A stretch of 40,295 nucleotides of DNA from Nocardioides sp. (lineage in GTDB: Bacteria > Actinomycetota > Actinomycetes > Propionibacteriales > Nocardioidaceae), in NCBI RefSeq assembly GCF_016462705.1, contig NZ_JAEMSS010000013.1, positions 1 to 40,295 of the forward strand, given 5' to 3'. A model generated the notes under the pieces. It ran no database searches, was not told the origin of the DNA, and saw only the letters and a program-made list of their open reading frames with translations. This document shows positions 7,440 through 14,103 of this stretch, in pieces. Position 1 is the stretch's first letter; each line of letters opens with the position of its first letter. The position numbers and the translations under genes are program-made.

Positions 7440-8810
7440 CTAACCGACTCGCTGAGCCTTGCCGAGCAGACCCTGAGGTCTCACCAGCAGGACGACGATG
7501 AGGATGAGCAGCGCGGCGGCGTACTTGAAGTCACCCGGGACGAACGGGAGAAGTGGTGACATCTCCACGACGAACCCGATGACCAGCGACCCCACCAGGG
7601 CGCCGAAGGCGGTCCCGAGGCCGCCCAGCGTGACCGCGGCGAAGAGCAGCAGGAGGATCTGCAGGCCCGTGTCCCACTTGATGCCGTTGGTGACCAGCGC
7701 GTAGAGGATGCCGGACAGCCCGGCGAGGGCCATCGCGACCGTCCACACGAGCCGAATGACCTTGTCGGTGTCGATGCCGGAGGCCTGGGCCAGCGCCGGG
7801 TTGTCCGAGACCGCCCGGGTCGCCCGGCCGATCCGCGTCCGGAGCAGCGCGAACCCGACGCCGGCGAGCACCACGGCCGAGATGACCATGGCAGCCAGCG
7901 ACTGGTTGGTGGTGGTGATGGGACCGAAGGACGTCACCGTCGGGTTGTCGACGATCACCCGGACCGTCCGCGAGCCGACGAAGAACTGGTAGCCGTACTG
8001 GATGGCCAGCGACAGCCCGATCGTCACGATCATCATCTGGGTCAGCCCGAGGCCACGCCGTCTCAGGGGTTGCCACAGGACCCGGTCCTGGAACCACCCG
8101 GTGAATCCGCAGAGGACGAGCACCAGCAGACCGCCCACGAGCAGCGGCATCCCCTGCTGGTTGACGAACAGGTAGGCGAGCATCCCGCCCAAGGTCACCT
8201 GCTCGGCGTGCGCGAAGTTGGAGAGGCCCGTGGTGCCGTAGATCAGGGACAGACCGACGGAGGCGAGGGCCAGCAGCAGGCCGAGCCGGAGCCCGTTGAA
8301 GCCGCTCTGCGAGATCTCCTCCCAGTTGCTGGTCGAGGGGTCGTAGTCCGCCGACCGGATCTCCAGGTTGGCGGCGCGCAGGCCACCCACCGTCGCCTGC
8401 ACCTTGAGCTCGCCGTCGGGACCCCGGAGGTTGGCCGGAGGGGGCCGGACCTCGAAGCCGTCCGGCAGGGTCTCGGGGTCCACCCCGACGAGGTACTCGC
8501 CGTCCTCGGTGATGGTGAAGCTGAACTTCCCGTCGTCACCGGTGGTCTGGGTCTCCGTCGTCCCGTCCGGCTTGGTGAGCGTGACGTCGGCGTCGGCGAT
8601 CGGGTCGGCCCGGCTGCCGAGGGTGCCGCTGATGCAGCCGACCTCGTCGGGCTTCGGCAGGCAGGAGGCGGCGGCGGGAGTGTCTCCCTCGTCGTCGGCG
8701 TACGCGGAGGTCGTGCCCAGCAGCATGACCAGCGGCGTGACAAGCAGACCCAGGATCAGCCCGGTCACACCCCGTCCGACGGTCCGCCCATGAGCGGCAT
8801 GTCGAGACAT
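7440..8810 (-). CDS. livH: LivH-type permease with a secreted N-terminal Cna-B-like domain
   Basis: A 456-residue protein whose second half is a standard LivH permease: LGLLLALASVGLSLIYGTTG, SNFAHAEQVTLGGMLAY and the ending VLLVRPQGLLGKAQRVG. The first 165 residues are unusual. A Sec signal peptide (hydrophobic stretch at about residues 16-34, likely cleaved after SAYA) is followed by an acidic linker and a domain at about residues 58-150, with ISGTLGS, ADVTLTKPDGTTETQTTGDD, GKFSFTITEDGEYLVGV. This pattern is typical of Cna-B / carboxypeptidase-regulatory-like beta-sandwiches. Cys50 and Cys59 could form a disulfide. I chose the ATG at 8810 because GGAGGGAGGA precedes it; an in-frame GTG at 8831 would start inside that ribosome site. 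Confidence 0.88.
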   Translation of the reverse strand: MSRHAAHGRTVGRGVTGLILGLLVTPLVMLLGTTSAYADDEGDTPAAASCLPKPDEVGCISGTLGSRADPIADADVTLTKPDGTTETQTTGDDGKFSFTITEDGEYLVGVDPETLPDGFEVRPPPANLRGPDGELKVQATVGGLRAANLEIRSADYDPSTSNWEEISQSGFNGLRLGLLLALASVGLSLIYGTTGLSNFAHAEQVTLGGMLAYLFVNQQGMPLLVGGLLVLVLCGFTGWFQDRVLWQPLRRRGLGLTQMMIVTIGLSLAIQYGYQFFVGSRTVRVIVDNPTVTSFGPITTTNQSLAAMVISAVVLAGVGFALLRTRIGRATRAVSDNPALAQASGIDTDKVIRLVWTVAMALAGLSGILYALVTNGIKWDTGLQILLLLFAAVTLGGLGTAFGALVGSLVIGFVVEMSPLLPFVPGDFKYAAALLILIVVLLVRPQGLLGKAQRVG

Positions 8811-8832
8811 CAACCCGGGTCCTCCCTCCACG

Positions 8833-8862
8833 CATCCGGCCGGATGCTGCCGCGCAGTCTAT
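8833..8862 (-). promoter_or_regulatory. livH promoter -10 with an operator-like palindrome in the leader
   Basis: On the minus strand TAGACT (8857-8862) is a good -10 hexamer, about 47 nt before the livH start. Eight bases downstream of it lies the perfect 16-bp palindrome GCATCCGGCCGGATGC (8833-8848), just ahead of the ribosome binding site. A dyad over the transcription start and early leader is a typical repressor site; as RNA it would be a small hairpin. I see no clear -35. The rest of the 8811-8964 gap shows nothing further. Confidence 0.45.
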
Positions 8863-8964
8863 GGCGCAGGGGCACGGAAAGCGCCACCCCACGAGTGCCG
8901 AGTGCGGTGAGTCGTCCGTCGGGTCACCCAGACGTGACGACGACGTGACCGGCGCGTGACCCGC

Positions 8965-9564
8965 TCAGCGATCGGCGATGCCGGGCCCGTGGGTGATGAC
9001 GCCGTCGGCCACCTGGCGCATCGAGAGCCGCAGGTCCATCGCCGTCTTCTGGATCCACCGGAAGGCCTCCGGCTCCGACAGCTTCAGCTGCTCCTGCAGC
9101 ACACCCTTGGCCCTCTCGACGGCCTTGCGGGTCTCCAGCCGCTCGGTGAGGTCGGCGACCTCCGACTCGAGGTGGGCGAGCTCGGCGAACCGGCTGACCG
9201 CCATCTCGATGGCGGGGACCAGGTCGTTGCGGGTGAAGGGCTTGACCAGGTAGGCCATCGCACCCGCGTCCCTGGCCCGCTCGACGAGGTCACGCTGGCT
9301 GAACGCGGTGAGGATGACCACCGGCGCGATCCTTGCCGCGGCGATGCGCTCGGCGGCGGCGATGCCGTCGAGCACGGGCATCTTCACGTCGAGGATGACC
9401 AGGTCCGGACGGAGCCGCTCGGCCAGCTCGATGGCCGCGGCGCCGTCACCGGCCTGCCCGACGACGTCGTAGCCCTCCTCGGTCAGCATCTCGGCCAGGT
9501 CCATCCGGATGAGGACCTCGTCCTCGGCCACCACGACGGTGCGCGGCGTGGGGGTCTCGGTCAC
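8965..9564 (-). CDS. pdtaR: ANTAR-domain response regulator (PdtaR type)
   Basis: A 199-residue response regulator that acts on RNA rather than DNA. The receiver domain has the acidic pocket (VVAEDE, residues 11-16), the phosphoacceptor Asp59 in VILDVKMP, Thr86 and Lys108 in YLVKPF. The C-terminal ANTAR domain (about residues 130-190), with LETRKAVERAKGVL and AFRWIQKTAMDLRLSM, is the RNA hairpin-binding antitermination module. The match to mycobacterial PdtaR (partner of the PdtaS kinase) is good along the whole length. No histidine kinase gene is in the window. The GTG at 9564 is used. It lies 32 bp downstream of a small ORF on the same strand. Confidence 0.9.
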   Translation of the reverse strand: MTETPTPRTVVVAEDEVLIRMDLAEMLTEEGYDVVGQAGDGAAAIELAERLRPDLVILDVKMPVLDGIAAAERIAAARIAPVVILTAFSQRDLVERARDAGAMAYLVKPFTRNDLVPAIEMAVSRFAELAHLESEVADLTERLETRKAVERAKGVLQEQLKLSEPEAFRWIQKTAMDLRLSMRQVADGVITHGPGIADR

Positions 9565-9596
9565 GCCCGAAGGCTACCGAGCCCGCGGCTCGACCC

Positions 9597-9779
9597 TCAG
9601 CCGTGTCCGGCGGAGGCTGCCGGTGCGACCGGGACGGCGGCGTACGCCGCGGTGAGGTCCGCGACCGCCCGCGCGACCTCGGCTCGCTCGACGCGCCGGC
9701 GGGAGCACTCGACGGCCGCCGCCCGGGCGTTCGCCACCGCCCGCTCGTTGCTCGCCGTCGCCCACCCGAGGATGTTCAC
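9597..9779 (-). CDS. Small 60-residue protein of unknown function
   Basis: I do not recognise this protein. It reads VNILGWATASNERAV and continues as an Ala/Arg/Glu-rich helical segment (RRRVERAEVARAVADL), ending in an Ala/Pro tail. Third codon positions are almost all G or C, as in real genes of this genome. The GTG at 9779 has no Shine-Dalgarno, but a good promoter with a TACAGT hexamer lies 7 nt before it, fitting a leaderless message. It would be cotranscribed with pdtaR. The longer open frame that continues upstream on this strand crosses the tRNA and is rejected. Existence as a protein is plausible, not certain. Confidence 0.45.
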   Translation of the reverse strand: MNILGWATASNERAVANARAAAVECSRRRVERAEVARAVADLTAAYAAVPVAPAASAGHG

Positions 9780-9786
9780 CGCTGAA

Positions 9787-9815
9787 ACTGTAGTAAGTAA
9801 GTGGACTATTAGCAA
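9787..9815 (-). promoter_or_regulatory. Candidate promoter for the small ORF and pdtaR
   Basis: On the minus strand TTGCTA (9810-9815) and TACAGT (9787-9792) are separated by exactly 17 bp. Each matches the sigma-70 consensus at four of six positions, and the start codon at 9779 is 7 nt downstream. The surrounding stretch is clearly A/T-richer than the rest of the window. The same gap must also contain the promoter for the tRNA on the other strand, which I could not place. Confidence 0.5.
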
Positions 9816-9860
9816 GTCGGTTTGCCGTGAGGAGGCTCGGATAGTCTTCTCGCTGCCCTG

Positions 9861-9943
9861 GCCGGGTTGGCGGAACGGCATACGCGGTGGTCTCAAACAC
9901 CACTGTCCGCAAGGACTTGTGGGTTCGAATCCCACACCCGGCA
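9861..9943 (+). tRNA. tRNA-Leu(CAA)
   Basis: A complete class II tRNA of 83 nt. The acceptor arms GCCGGGT / ACCCGGC pair fully. The D arm follows with GCGGAACGGCATACGC. The anticodon stem GTGGT / ACCAC encloses the loop CTCAAAC, giving anticodon CAA, which reads UUG. A long variable arm, GTCC-GCAA-GGAC, marks a leucine (class II) tRNA. The T arm is GTGGG-TTCGAAT-CCCAC. The 3' CCA is not encoded (CC is followed by G). A LAGLIDADG-type gene starts 35 bp downstream. Confidence 0.93.
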
Positions 9944-9978
9944 CCGATGTCGGTGGTGTCGGCGAGCCTGGCGGCACG

Positions 9979-10758
9979 ATGCCGCACATCCGCCCGATCG
10001 AGACCGTCGAGAGCGCCTTGCGCGCCTCTGACGCCGGGATGCGCGACGTGGACAACGCAGCGCTCCACGGGGTGGCGGTCAAGACCATCCGGCGCTGGCG
10101 GCGTCTCTACCAGCGACGCGGCCTGCCCCGAGGACAGACCCATACGTCCTCGCGGTGCCCACGCTGCGACGACGCGCACCTCGACGGGGGCGCCTACGCC
10201 GAGCTCCTCGGCTGGTACCTGGGTGACGGGCACATCAGCCGAGGCCGTCGTGACGTCTACAACCTGCACGTGGCCAACGACCGCAGGTACGCCCAGGACA
10301 ACGCCCGGCTGCAGGTGATCATGGCCAGGGTCAAGCCCGGCGGTCGACCGCACACGCGCCTGGTGCCCGGATGCGTGATCACGACGATCTCGTGGAAGCA
10401 CTGGCCCTGCCTCTTCCCGCAGCACGGTCCCGGGCGCAAGCACGACCGGCCCATCGTCCTCGAGGACTGGCAACGAGCGGTCGTCGAGGCGCACCCCGGC
10501 CCGTTCCTGCGCGGGCTCTTCCACTCCGACGGGTGCCGCGCCAACAACTGGACGCAGAAGCTGGTCGCGGGTGAGCTGAAGCGCTACGACTACCCCCGCT
10601 GGCAGTTCACCAACAACTCCGCCGACATCCGCGAGCTGTGCTGCTGGGCGCTCGACCTGGTCGAGGTCCCGTGGCGGCAGTCCAGCTGGAAGACCATCAG
10701 CGTCTCCACCCGGACCGGCGTGGCCCGGCTCGACGCGCTGATCGGCGTGAAGGCCTGA
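9979..10758 (+). CDS. LAGLIDADG-type homing endonuclease-like protein with N-terminal helix-turn-helix
   Basis: A 259-residue protein that I assign to the LAGLIDADG superfamily. The first signature helix is AELLGWYLGDGHI (about residues 74-86, acidic residue Asp83). The second is FLRGLFHSDGCR (176-187, Asp184), each at the expected place in a two-motif monomer. Residues 20-47 (NAALHGVAVKTIRRWRRLY) look like a helix-turn-helix, and CPRC at 60-63 could bind metal. It stands alone and is neither inside an intein nor an intron. Relatives are often annotated only as transcriptional regulators. The ATG at 9979 has a weak GGCGG upstream. Position directly 3' of tRNA-Leu suggests an inserted selfish gene or a domesticated DNA-binding protein; activity is inferred. 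Confidence 0.75.
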   Translation: MPHIRPIETVESALRASDAGMRDVDNAALHGVAVKTIRRWRRLYQRRGLPRGQTHTSSRCPRCDDAHLDGGAYAELLGWYLGDGHISRGRRDVYNLHVANDRRYAQDNARLQVIMARVKPGGRPHTRLVPGCVITTISWKHWPCLFPQHGPGRKHDRPIVLEDWQRAVVEAHPGPFLRGLFHSDGCRANNWTQKLVAGELKRYDYPRWQFTNNSADIRELCCWALDLVEVPWRQSSWKTISVSTRTGVARLDALIGVKA

Positions 10759-10765
10759 GGCAGGG

Positions 10766-12235
10766 TCAGTGCGTGCTGCGCCGGTAGGCCGGCGCGACCT
10801 CGTTGACCGCGTCGCCCATCCGGTGGACGCGCAGGGCGTTGGTCGAGCCGGGGATGCCCGGAGGCGCCCCGGCGACGATGACCACCAGGTCGCCCTCCTT
10901 GAGCCGGCCGATCTGGAGCAGCTGCTCGTCGACCTGACGGACCATCTCGTCGGTGTGCTCCACGGGGTCGGTCTTGAACGTCTCGACGCCCCATGACAGC
11001 GCGAGCTGCGACCGGGTCTGCGCCTCGGGGGTGAAGGCCAGGATCGGGATCGGGCCCCGGAGCCGGGACATCCGCCTGGCCGAGTCACCGGAGGTCGTGA
11101 ACGCGACGACGTACTTCGCGTCGACCCGCTCGGCGACCTCGCCGGCAGCCTTGGTGATGACCCCCGAGTTCGTGTGCGGGTTCCAGGCGAGGGTGCGCAT
11201 GGTGCCGACCTCACGCTGCTCGAAGGCGTGGTCCTCGGTCGCCATCACGATCCGGGCCATCGTCTCCACGGTGTGCACGGGGTACTCCCCCACGCCGGTC
11301 TCGCCGGACAGCATCACGGCGTCGGCGCCGTCGAGGATGGCGTTGGCGACGTCGGACACCTCGGCCCGGGTCGGCGACGGGCTGGAGATCATCGACTCGA
11401 GCATCTGGGTGGCGACGATGACCGGCTTCGCGTTGAGGCGGGCCTTGTCGATGATCGTCTTCTGGAGGAACGGGACCTCCTCCGCCGGGCACTCCACGCC
11501 GAGGTCGCCGCGCGCGACCATGAAGCCGTCAAACGCCGCGATGACCTCGTCGAGGTTGTGGATGGCCTGCGGCTTCTCGATCTTGGCGATGACCGGCAGC
11601 ATCACGCCCTCCTCGCGCATCACCTTGCGGACGTCCTCGACGTCCGCGGCGTCGCGCACGAAGCTCAGGGCGACGAAGTCGACGGACAGCCGCAGCGCGA
11701 ACCGCAGGTCCTCGACGTCCTTCTCGGAGAGTGCCGGGACCGACACCGCCACACCCGGCAGGTTGATGCCCTTGTGGTTGCTCACCTTGCCGCCGACGAG
11801 GACCTCGGTGAGCACCTCGGTGCCGTCCTTGACCTCGGTGACCCGCAACCGGACCTTGCCGTCGTCGATCAGGATCGGGTCGCCGACGGCGACGTCCCCG
11901 GCCAGGCCCTTGTAGGTCGTCCCGCAGATCTCGCCGTTGCCGTCGACGTCGCGGGTGGTGATCGTCCACTCCTGGCCGCGGGACAGCTGGACCGGGCCGT
12001 CGGAGAAGGTCTCGAGCCGGATCTTGGGGCCCTGCAGGTCGGCCAGGATGCCGACGCCGTGACCACTCGCGTCGGAGGCCTCGCGCACCAGGCGGTAGGT
12101 CTCGGCGTGGTCATCGTGGGTGCCGTGGCTCATGTTGAGGCGAGCCACGTCCATCCCCGCGTAGACCAGCTCGCGGATGCGGCGTTCGCTCGACGTCGCG
12201 GGGCCCAGGGTGCAGACGATCTTCGCTCTTCTCAC
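10766..12235 (-). CDS. pyk: Pyruvate kinase
   Basis: A 489-residue pyruvate kinase, which converts phosphoenolpyruvate and ADP to pyruvate and ATP. The N-terminus [15 protein letters not shown] with [11 protein letters not shown], the active-site segment [18 protein letters not shown], and the signature [19 protein letters not shown] followed by [13 protein letters not shown] are all present. The C-terminal regulatory domain ends [13 protein letters not shown]. Length is normal. It starts at GTG 12235 with no ribosome site, so the message may be leaderless. It converges with the LAGLIDADG gene, leaving only 7 bp between the stops. gltD lies upstream on the same strand, separated by a promoter candidate and a repeat. 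Confidence 0.96.
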   Translation of the reverse strand: MRRAKIVCTLGPATSSERRIRELVYAGMDVARLNMSHGTHDDHAETYRLVREASDASGHGVGILADLQGPKIRLETFSDGPVQLSRGQEWTITTRDVDGNGEICGTTYKGLAGDVAVGDPILIDDGKVRLRVTEVKDGTEVLTEVLVGGKVSNHKGINLPGVAVSVPALSEKDVEDLRFALRLSVDFVALSFVRDAADVEDVRKVMREEGVMLPVIAKIEKPQAIHNLDEVIAAFDGFMVARGDLGVECPAEEVPFLQKTIIDKARLNAKPVIVATQMLESMISSPSPTRAEVSDVANAILDGADAVMLSGETGVGEYPVHTVETMARIVMATEDHAFEQREVGTMRTLAWNPHTNSGVITKAAGEVAERVDAKYVVAFTTSGDSARRMSRLRGPIPILAFTPEAQTRSQLALSWGVETFKTDPVEHTDEMVRQVDEQLLQIGRLKEGDLVVIVAGAPPGIPGSTNALRVHRMGDAVNEVAPAYRRSTH

Positions 12236-12241
12236 GCCGTG

Positions 12242-12271
12242 AGCCTACTGAGAATTGGAACGTTCAAACAA
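12242..12271 (-). promoter_or_regulatory. Candidate pyk promoter with internal dyad
   Basis: On the minus strand TTGTTT (12266-12271) and TAGGCT (12242-12247) are spaced by 18 bp, and the pyk GTG follows 6 nt later without a Shine-Dalgarno, so a leaderless message is likely. In and beside the spacer is an imperfect 14-bp dyad, TTTGAACGTTCCAA (about 12255-12268), with the perfect core GAACGTTC at 12258-12265. That position suits a repressor. No regulator family can be assigned. Confidence 0.4.
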
Positions 12272-12306
12272 TATTCGGGCCAGAAGGGTCCGCGTGGGAG
12301 CACGGC

Positions 12307-12451
12307 CAGGCACGGGTGCTGCGAGGAACGAGGGACCGCCGAGTCGGCGCTACGGCCTTCTCCGGCGCAGCCCACTCGAGCAGCAGCGCCGACCCGGAGC
12401 TGGAGGCGCTGGTCGCGCCACCAGCGCGACGTGCGTCGCGCTTCCGAGCGG
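12307..12451. repeat. Intergenic repeat, relative of the 4191-4441 element (copy B)
   Basis: The gltD-pyk gap carries about 145 bp that align with the left arm and centre of the element at 4191-4441. Shared blocks include CCGGCGCAGCCCAC, GCAGCAGCGCCG and the hairpin GCGCGAC-GTGC-GTCGCGC (12424-12441). The matching right arm is missing, so this copy is half an element. It also contains GAGTCGGCGCTAC at 12341-12353, identical to the core of the 37-bp palindromes near 30 and 31.2 kb. Confidence 0.7.
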
Positions 12452-12480
12452 TGCTCCCCCTGCGCCAGGTTCCTCGCGGG

Positions 12481-13950
12481 CTAGACGACGAGCGGGCGCT
12501 CGGTGGGCGCGATCGGGTAGGGCAGCGTCGTGCTGCCGGTGAGGAACTCGTCGACCGCGGAGGCCGCGGCGCGCCCCTCGGCGATCGCCCACACGATCAG
12601 TGACTGGCCACGACCCGCGTCTCCGGCGACGAACACGCCGGGGACCGAGGTCTGGTAGTCCTTGCCCCGTGCCACGTTGCCGCGCTCGTCGAGGTCGACG
12701 CCCAGCTGCTCGACGAGGCCCGCCTTCTCCGGTCCGACGAAGCCCATCGCGAAGAGCACCAGCTCGGCCGGGATCTCCCGCTCGGAGCCCTCGACCTCCT
12801 CGAACCGGCCGTTCTCGAAGACCACGTCGACGAGCCGCAGCGCCCGGACGTTGCCGTCCTCGTCCCCGAGGAACTCCTTGGTGGAGACCGAGTAGACCCG
12901 GTCGCCCGCCTCCTCGTGCGCGGAGGAGACCCGGAAGGTCATCGGGTACGTCGGCCAGGGCTGGCCGGCCGGCCGGGACTCCGGCGGCTCGGGCATGATC
13001 TCGAGCTGAGTGATGGACGCCGCGCCTTGGCGGGTGGAGGTCCCGAGGCAGTCCGCGCCCGTGTCGCCGCCACCGATGATCACCACGTGCTTGCCGGTGG
13101 CGGTGACCTGGTCGGCGACCTCCTCGCCGAGCGAGGTCCGGTTGGCCTGGGGCAGGAAGTCCATCGCCTGGTGGAGCCCGCCGAGCTCGCGTCCGGGGAT
13201 GGGCAGTTCACGAGCCTCGGTGGCCCCCATGGCCAGCACCACGGCGTCGTAGCGCTCGCGGAGCCGGTCGGCGGTCAGGTCGTCCTGGCCGACGTCGACG
13301 CCGGCGCGGAAGACGGTGCCCTCACGACGCATCTGGTCCAGGCGCCGGTCGAGGTGCTTCTTCTCCATCTTGAACTCGGGGATGCCGTAGCGGAGCAGGC
13401 CGCCGATCCGGTCGGCGCGCTCGTAGACCGCGACGGTGTGGCCCGCCCGGGTCAGCTGCTGGGCCGCCGCGAGACCCGCCGGGCCCGAGCCCACGACGGC
13501 CACGGTGCGTCCGGAGAGCCACTCCGGCGGCTGCGGCCGGACGAAGCCGGACTCCCAGGCCTTGTCGATGATCGCGACCTCGACGTTCTTGATCGTGACC
13601 GGGTCCTGGTTGATCCCGAGGACGCAGGCGGTCTCGCAGGGCGCGGGGCACAGCCGGCCGGTGAACTCCGGGAAGTTGTTGGTCGCGTGCAGGCGCTCGA
13701 TGGCCCCCTCCCAGTCGTCGCGCCAGACCAGGTCGTTCCACTCCGGGATGATGTTGCCCAGCGGGCAGCCCTGGTGGCAGAAGGGGATGCCGCAGTCCAT
13801 GCAGCGCCCCGCCTGGGTGGTGATGATCGGCAGCAGCGCGCGGCCGATGCCGCCCGGGTAGACCTCGTTCCAGTCGTGGACCCGCTCCTCGACGGGGCGG
13901 CGCTCGGCGACCTCGCGGCCGGCCTTGAGGAAGCCACGGGGGTCAGCCAT
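12481..13950 (-). CDS. gltD: Glutamate synthase, small (beta) subunit
   Basis: A 489-residue NADPH-GOGAT small subunit, which passes electrons from NADPH through FAD to the large subunit for glutamate synthesis. Cys50, 53, 58 and 62 (CMDCGIPFCHQGC) and Cys101, 105 and 109 (CPAPCETAC) supply the iron-sulfur ligands. The FAD fold is VAVVGSGPAGLAAA and the NADPH fold is VVIIGGGDTGADC. The ATG at 13950 (MADPRGFLKAG) is chosen over an in-frame GTG six bases upstream because GGAGGG then sits at proper spacing. It is downstream of gltB, separated by a tandemly duplicated leader whose second small ORF overlaps this start. Confidence 0.95.
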   Translation of the reverse strand: MADPRGFLKAGREVAERRPVEERVHDWNEVYPGGIGRALLPIITTQAGRCMDCGIPFCHQGCPLGNIIPEWNDLVWRDDWEGAIERLHATNNFPEFTGRLCPAPCETACVLGINQDPVTIKNVEVAIIDKAWESGFVRPQPPEWLSGRTVAVVGSGPAGLAAAQQLTRAGHTVAVYERADRIGGLLRYGIPEFKMEKKHLDRRLDQMRREGTVFRAGVDVGQDDLTADRLRERYDAVVLAMGATEARELPIPGRELGGLHQAMDFLPQANRTSLGEEVADQVTATGKHVVIIGGGDTGADCLGTSTRQGAASITQLEIMPEPPESRPAGQPWPTYPMTFRVSSAHEEAGDRVYSVSTKEFLGDEDGNVRALRLVDVVFENGRFEEVEGSEREIPAELVLFAMGFVGPEKAGLVEQLGVDLDERGNVARGKDYQTSVPGVFVAGDAGRGQSLIVWAIAEGRAAASAVDEFLTGSTTLPYPIAPTERPLVV

Positions 13951-14026
13951 CAGCACAGCCCTCCATCATCGTCGCGGTCCGCACCGCGCTGGAACCCAAC
14001 GAGGAAGGCGCTTGGTGATCATCCAT
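13943..14026 (-). CDS. Leader ORF 2 in the gltB-gltD junction (27 codons)
   Basis: A short open frame, [15 protein letters not shown] then [12 protein letters not shown], with GGAGGG nine bases before its ATG. Its stop overlaps the first codons of gltD by 8 bp, so ribosomes ending here could restart at gltD. Its start shares a base with the stop of leader ORF 1 (TGATG). It arose by a tandem duplication of the neighbouring unit. Whether the peptide matters or only coupling matters is unknown; it may be untranslated. Confidence 0.35.
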   Translation of the reverse strand: MDDHQAPSSLGSSAVRTATMMEGCADG

Positions 14027-14103
14027 CAGGCACAGCCCTCCATCATCGTCGCGGTCTGCACCGCGCTGGAACCCAACGAGGAAGGCGCTTGGTGATCATC
14101 CAT
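13948..14103. repeat. Tandem duplication of a 76/77-bp unit between gltB and gltD
   Basis: Two adjacent copies, 13948-14023 and 14024-14100, are identical apart from one substitution (C at 13980, T at 14057) and one inserted G in the second copy; the match carries on to ATCCAT at 14026 and 14103. Each holds a copy of GATGATGGAGGGCTGTG on the minus strand, that is, a ribosome site followed by an ATG. The end of gltB itself carries a similar GATGATGGAGG-ATG block. The copy differences argue against a simple assembly artefact. Confidence 0.9.
14026..14103 (-). CDS. Leader ORF 1 in the gltB-gltD junction (25 codons)
   Basis: A short open frame, [15 protein letters not shown] then [10 protein letters not shown], beginning inside the last codons of gltB (the ATG lies in CATGGA just before the gltB stop). 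GGAGG from the gltB coding end lies 6-7 bases upstream. It ends in TGATG, the A being shared with the ATG of leader ORF 2. Together the two make an unbroken chain of overlapping starts and stops from gltB to gltD. Translation is inferred only. Confidence 0.35.
   Translation of the reverse strand: MDDHQAPSSLGSSAVQTATMMEGCA

Noticed and set aside
9931..10790. Possible att site duplication of the tRNA-Leu 3' end downstream of the LAGLIDADG gene
   Set aside because: I looked for a second copy of GGTTCGAATCCCACACCCGG up to pyk and found none, so an integrase-type insertion is not supported.
9574..11214. A 546-codon minus-strand open frame crossing pyk, the LAGLIDADG gene and the tRNA
   Set aside because: It runs through a tRNA and antisense to two recognisable genes; the composition is Arg/Ser/Pro-rich noise.
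13948..14103. Assembly error as the cause of the gltB-gltD tandem repeat
   Set aside because: The two copies differ by a substitution and an indel, which a collapsed or stuttered assembly of identical reads would not produce; read-level confirmation is still not available to me.
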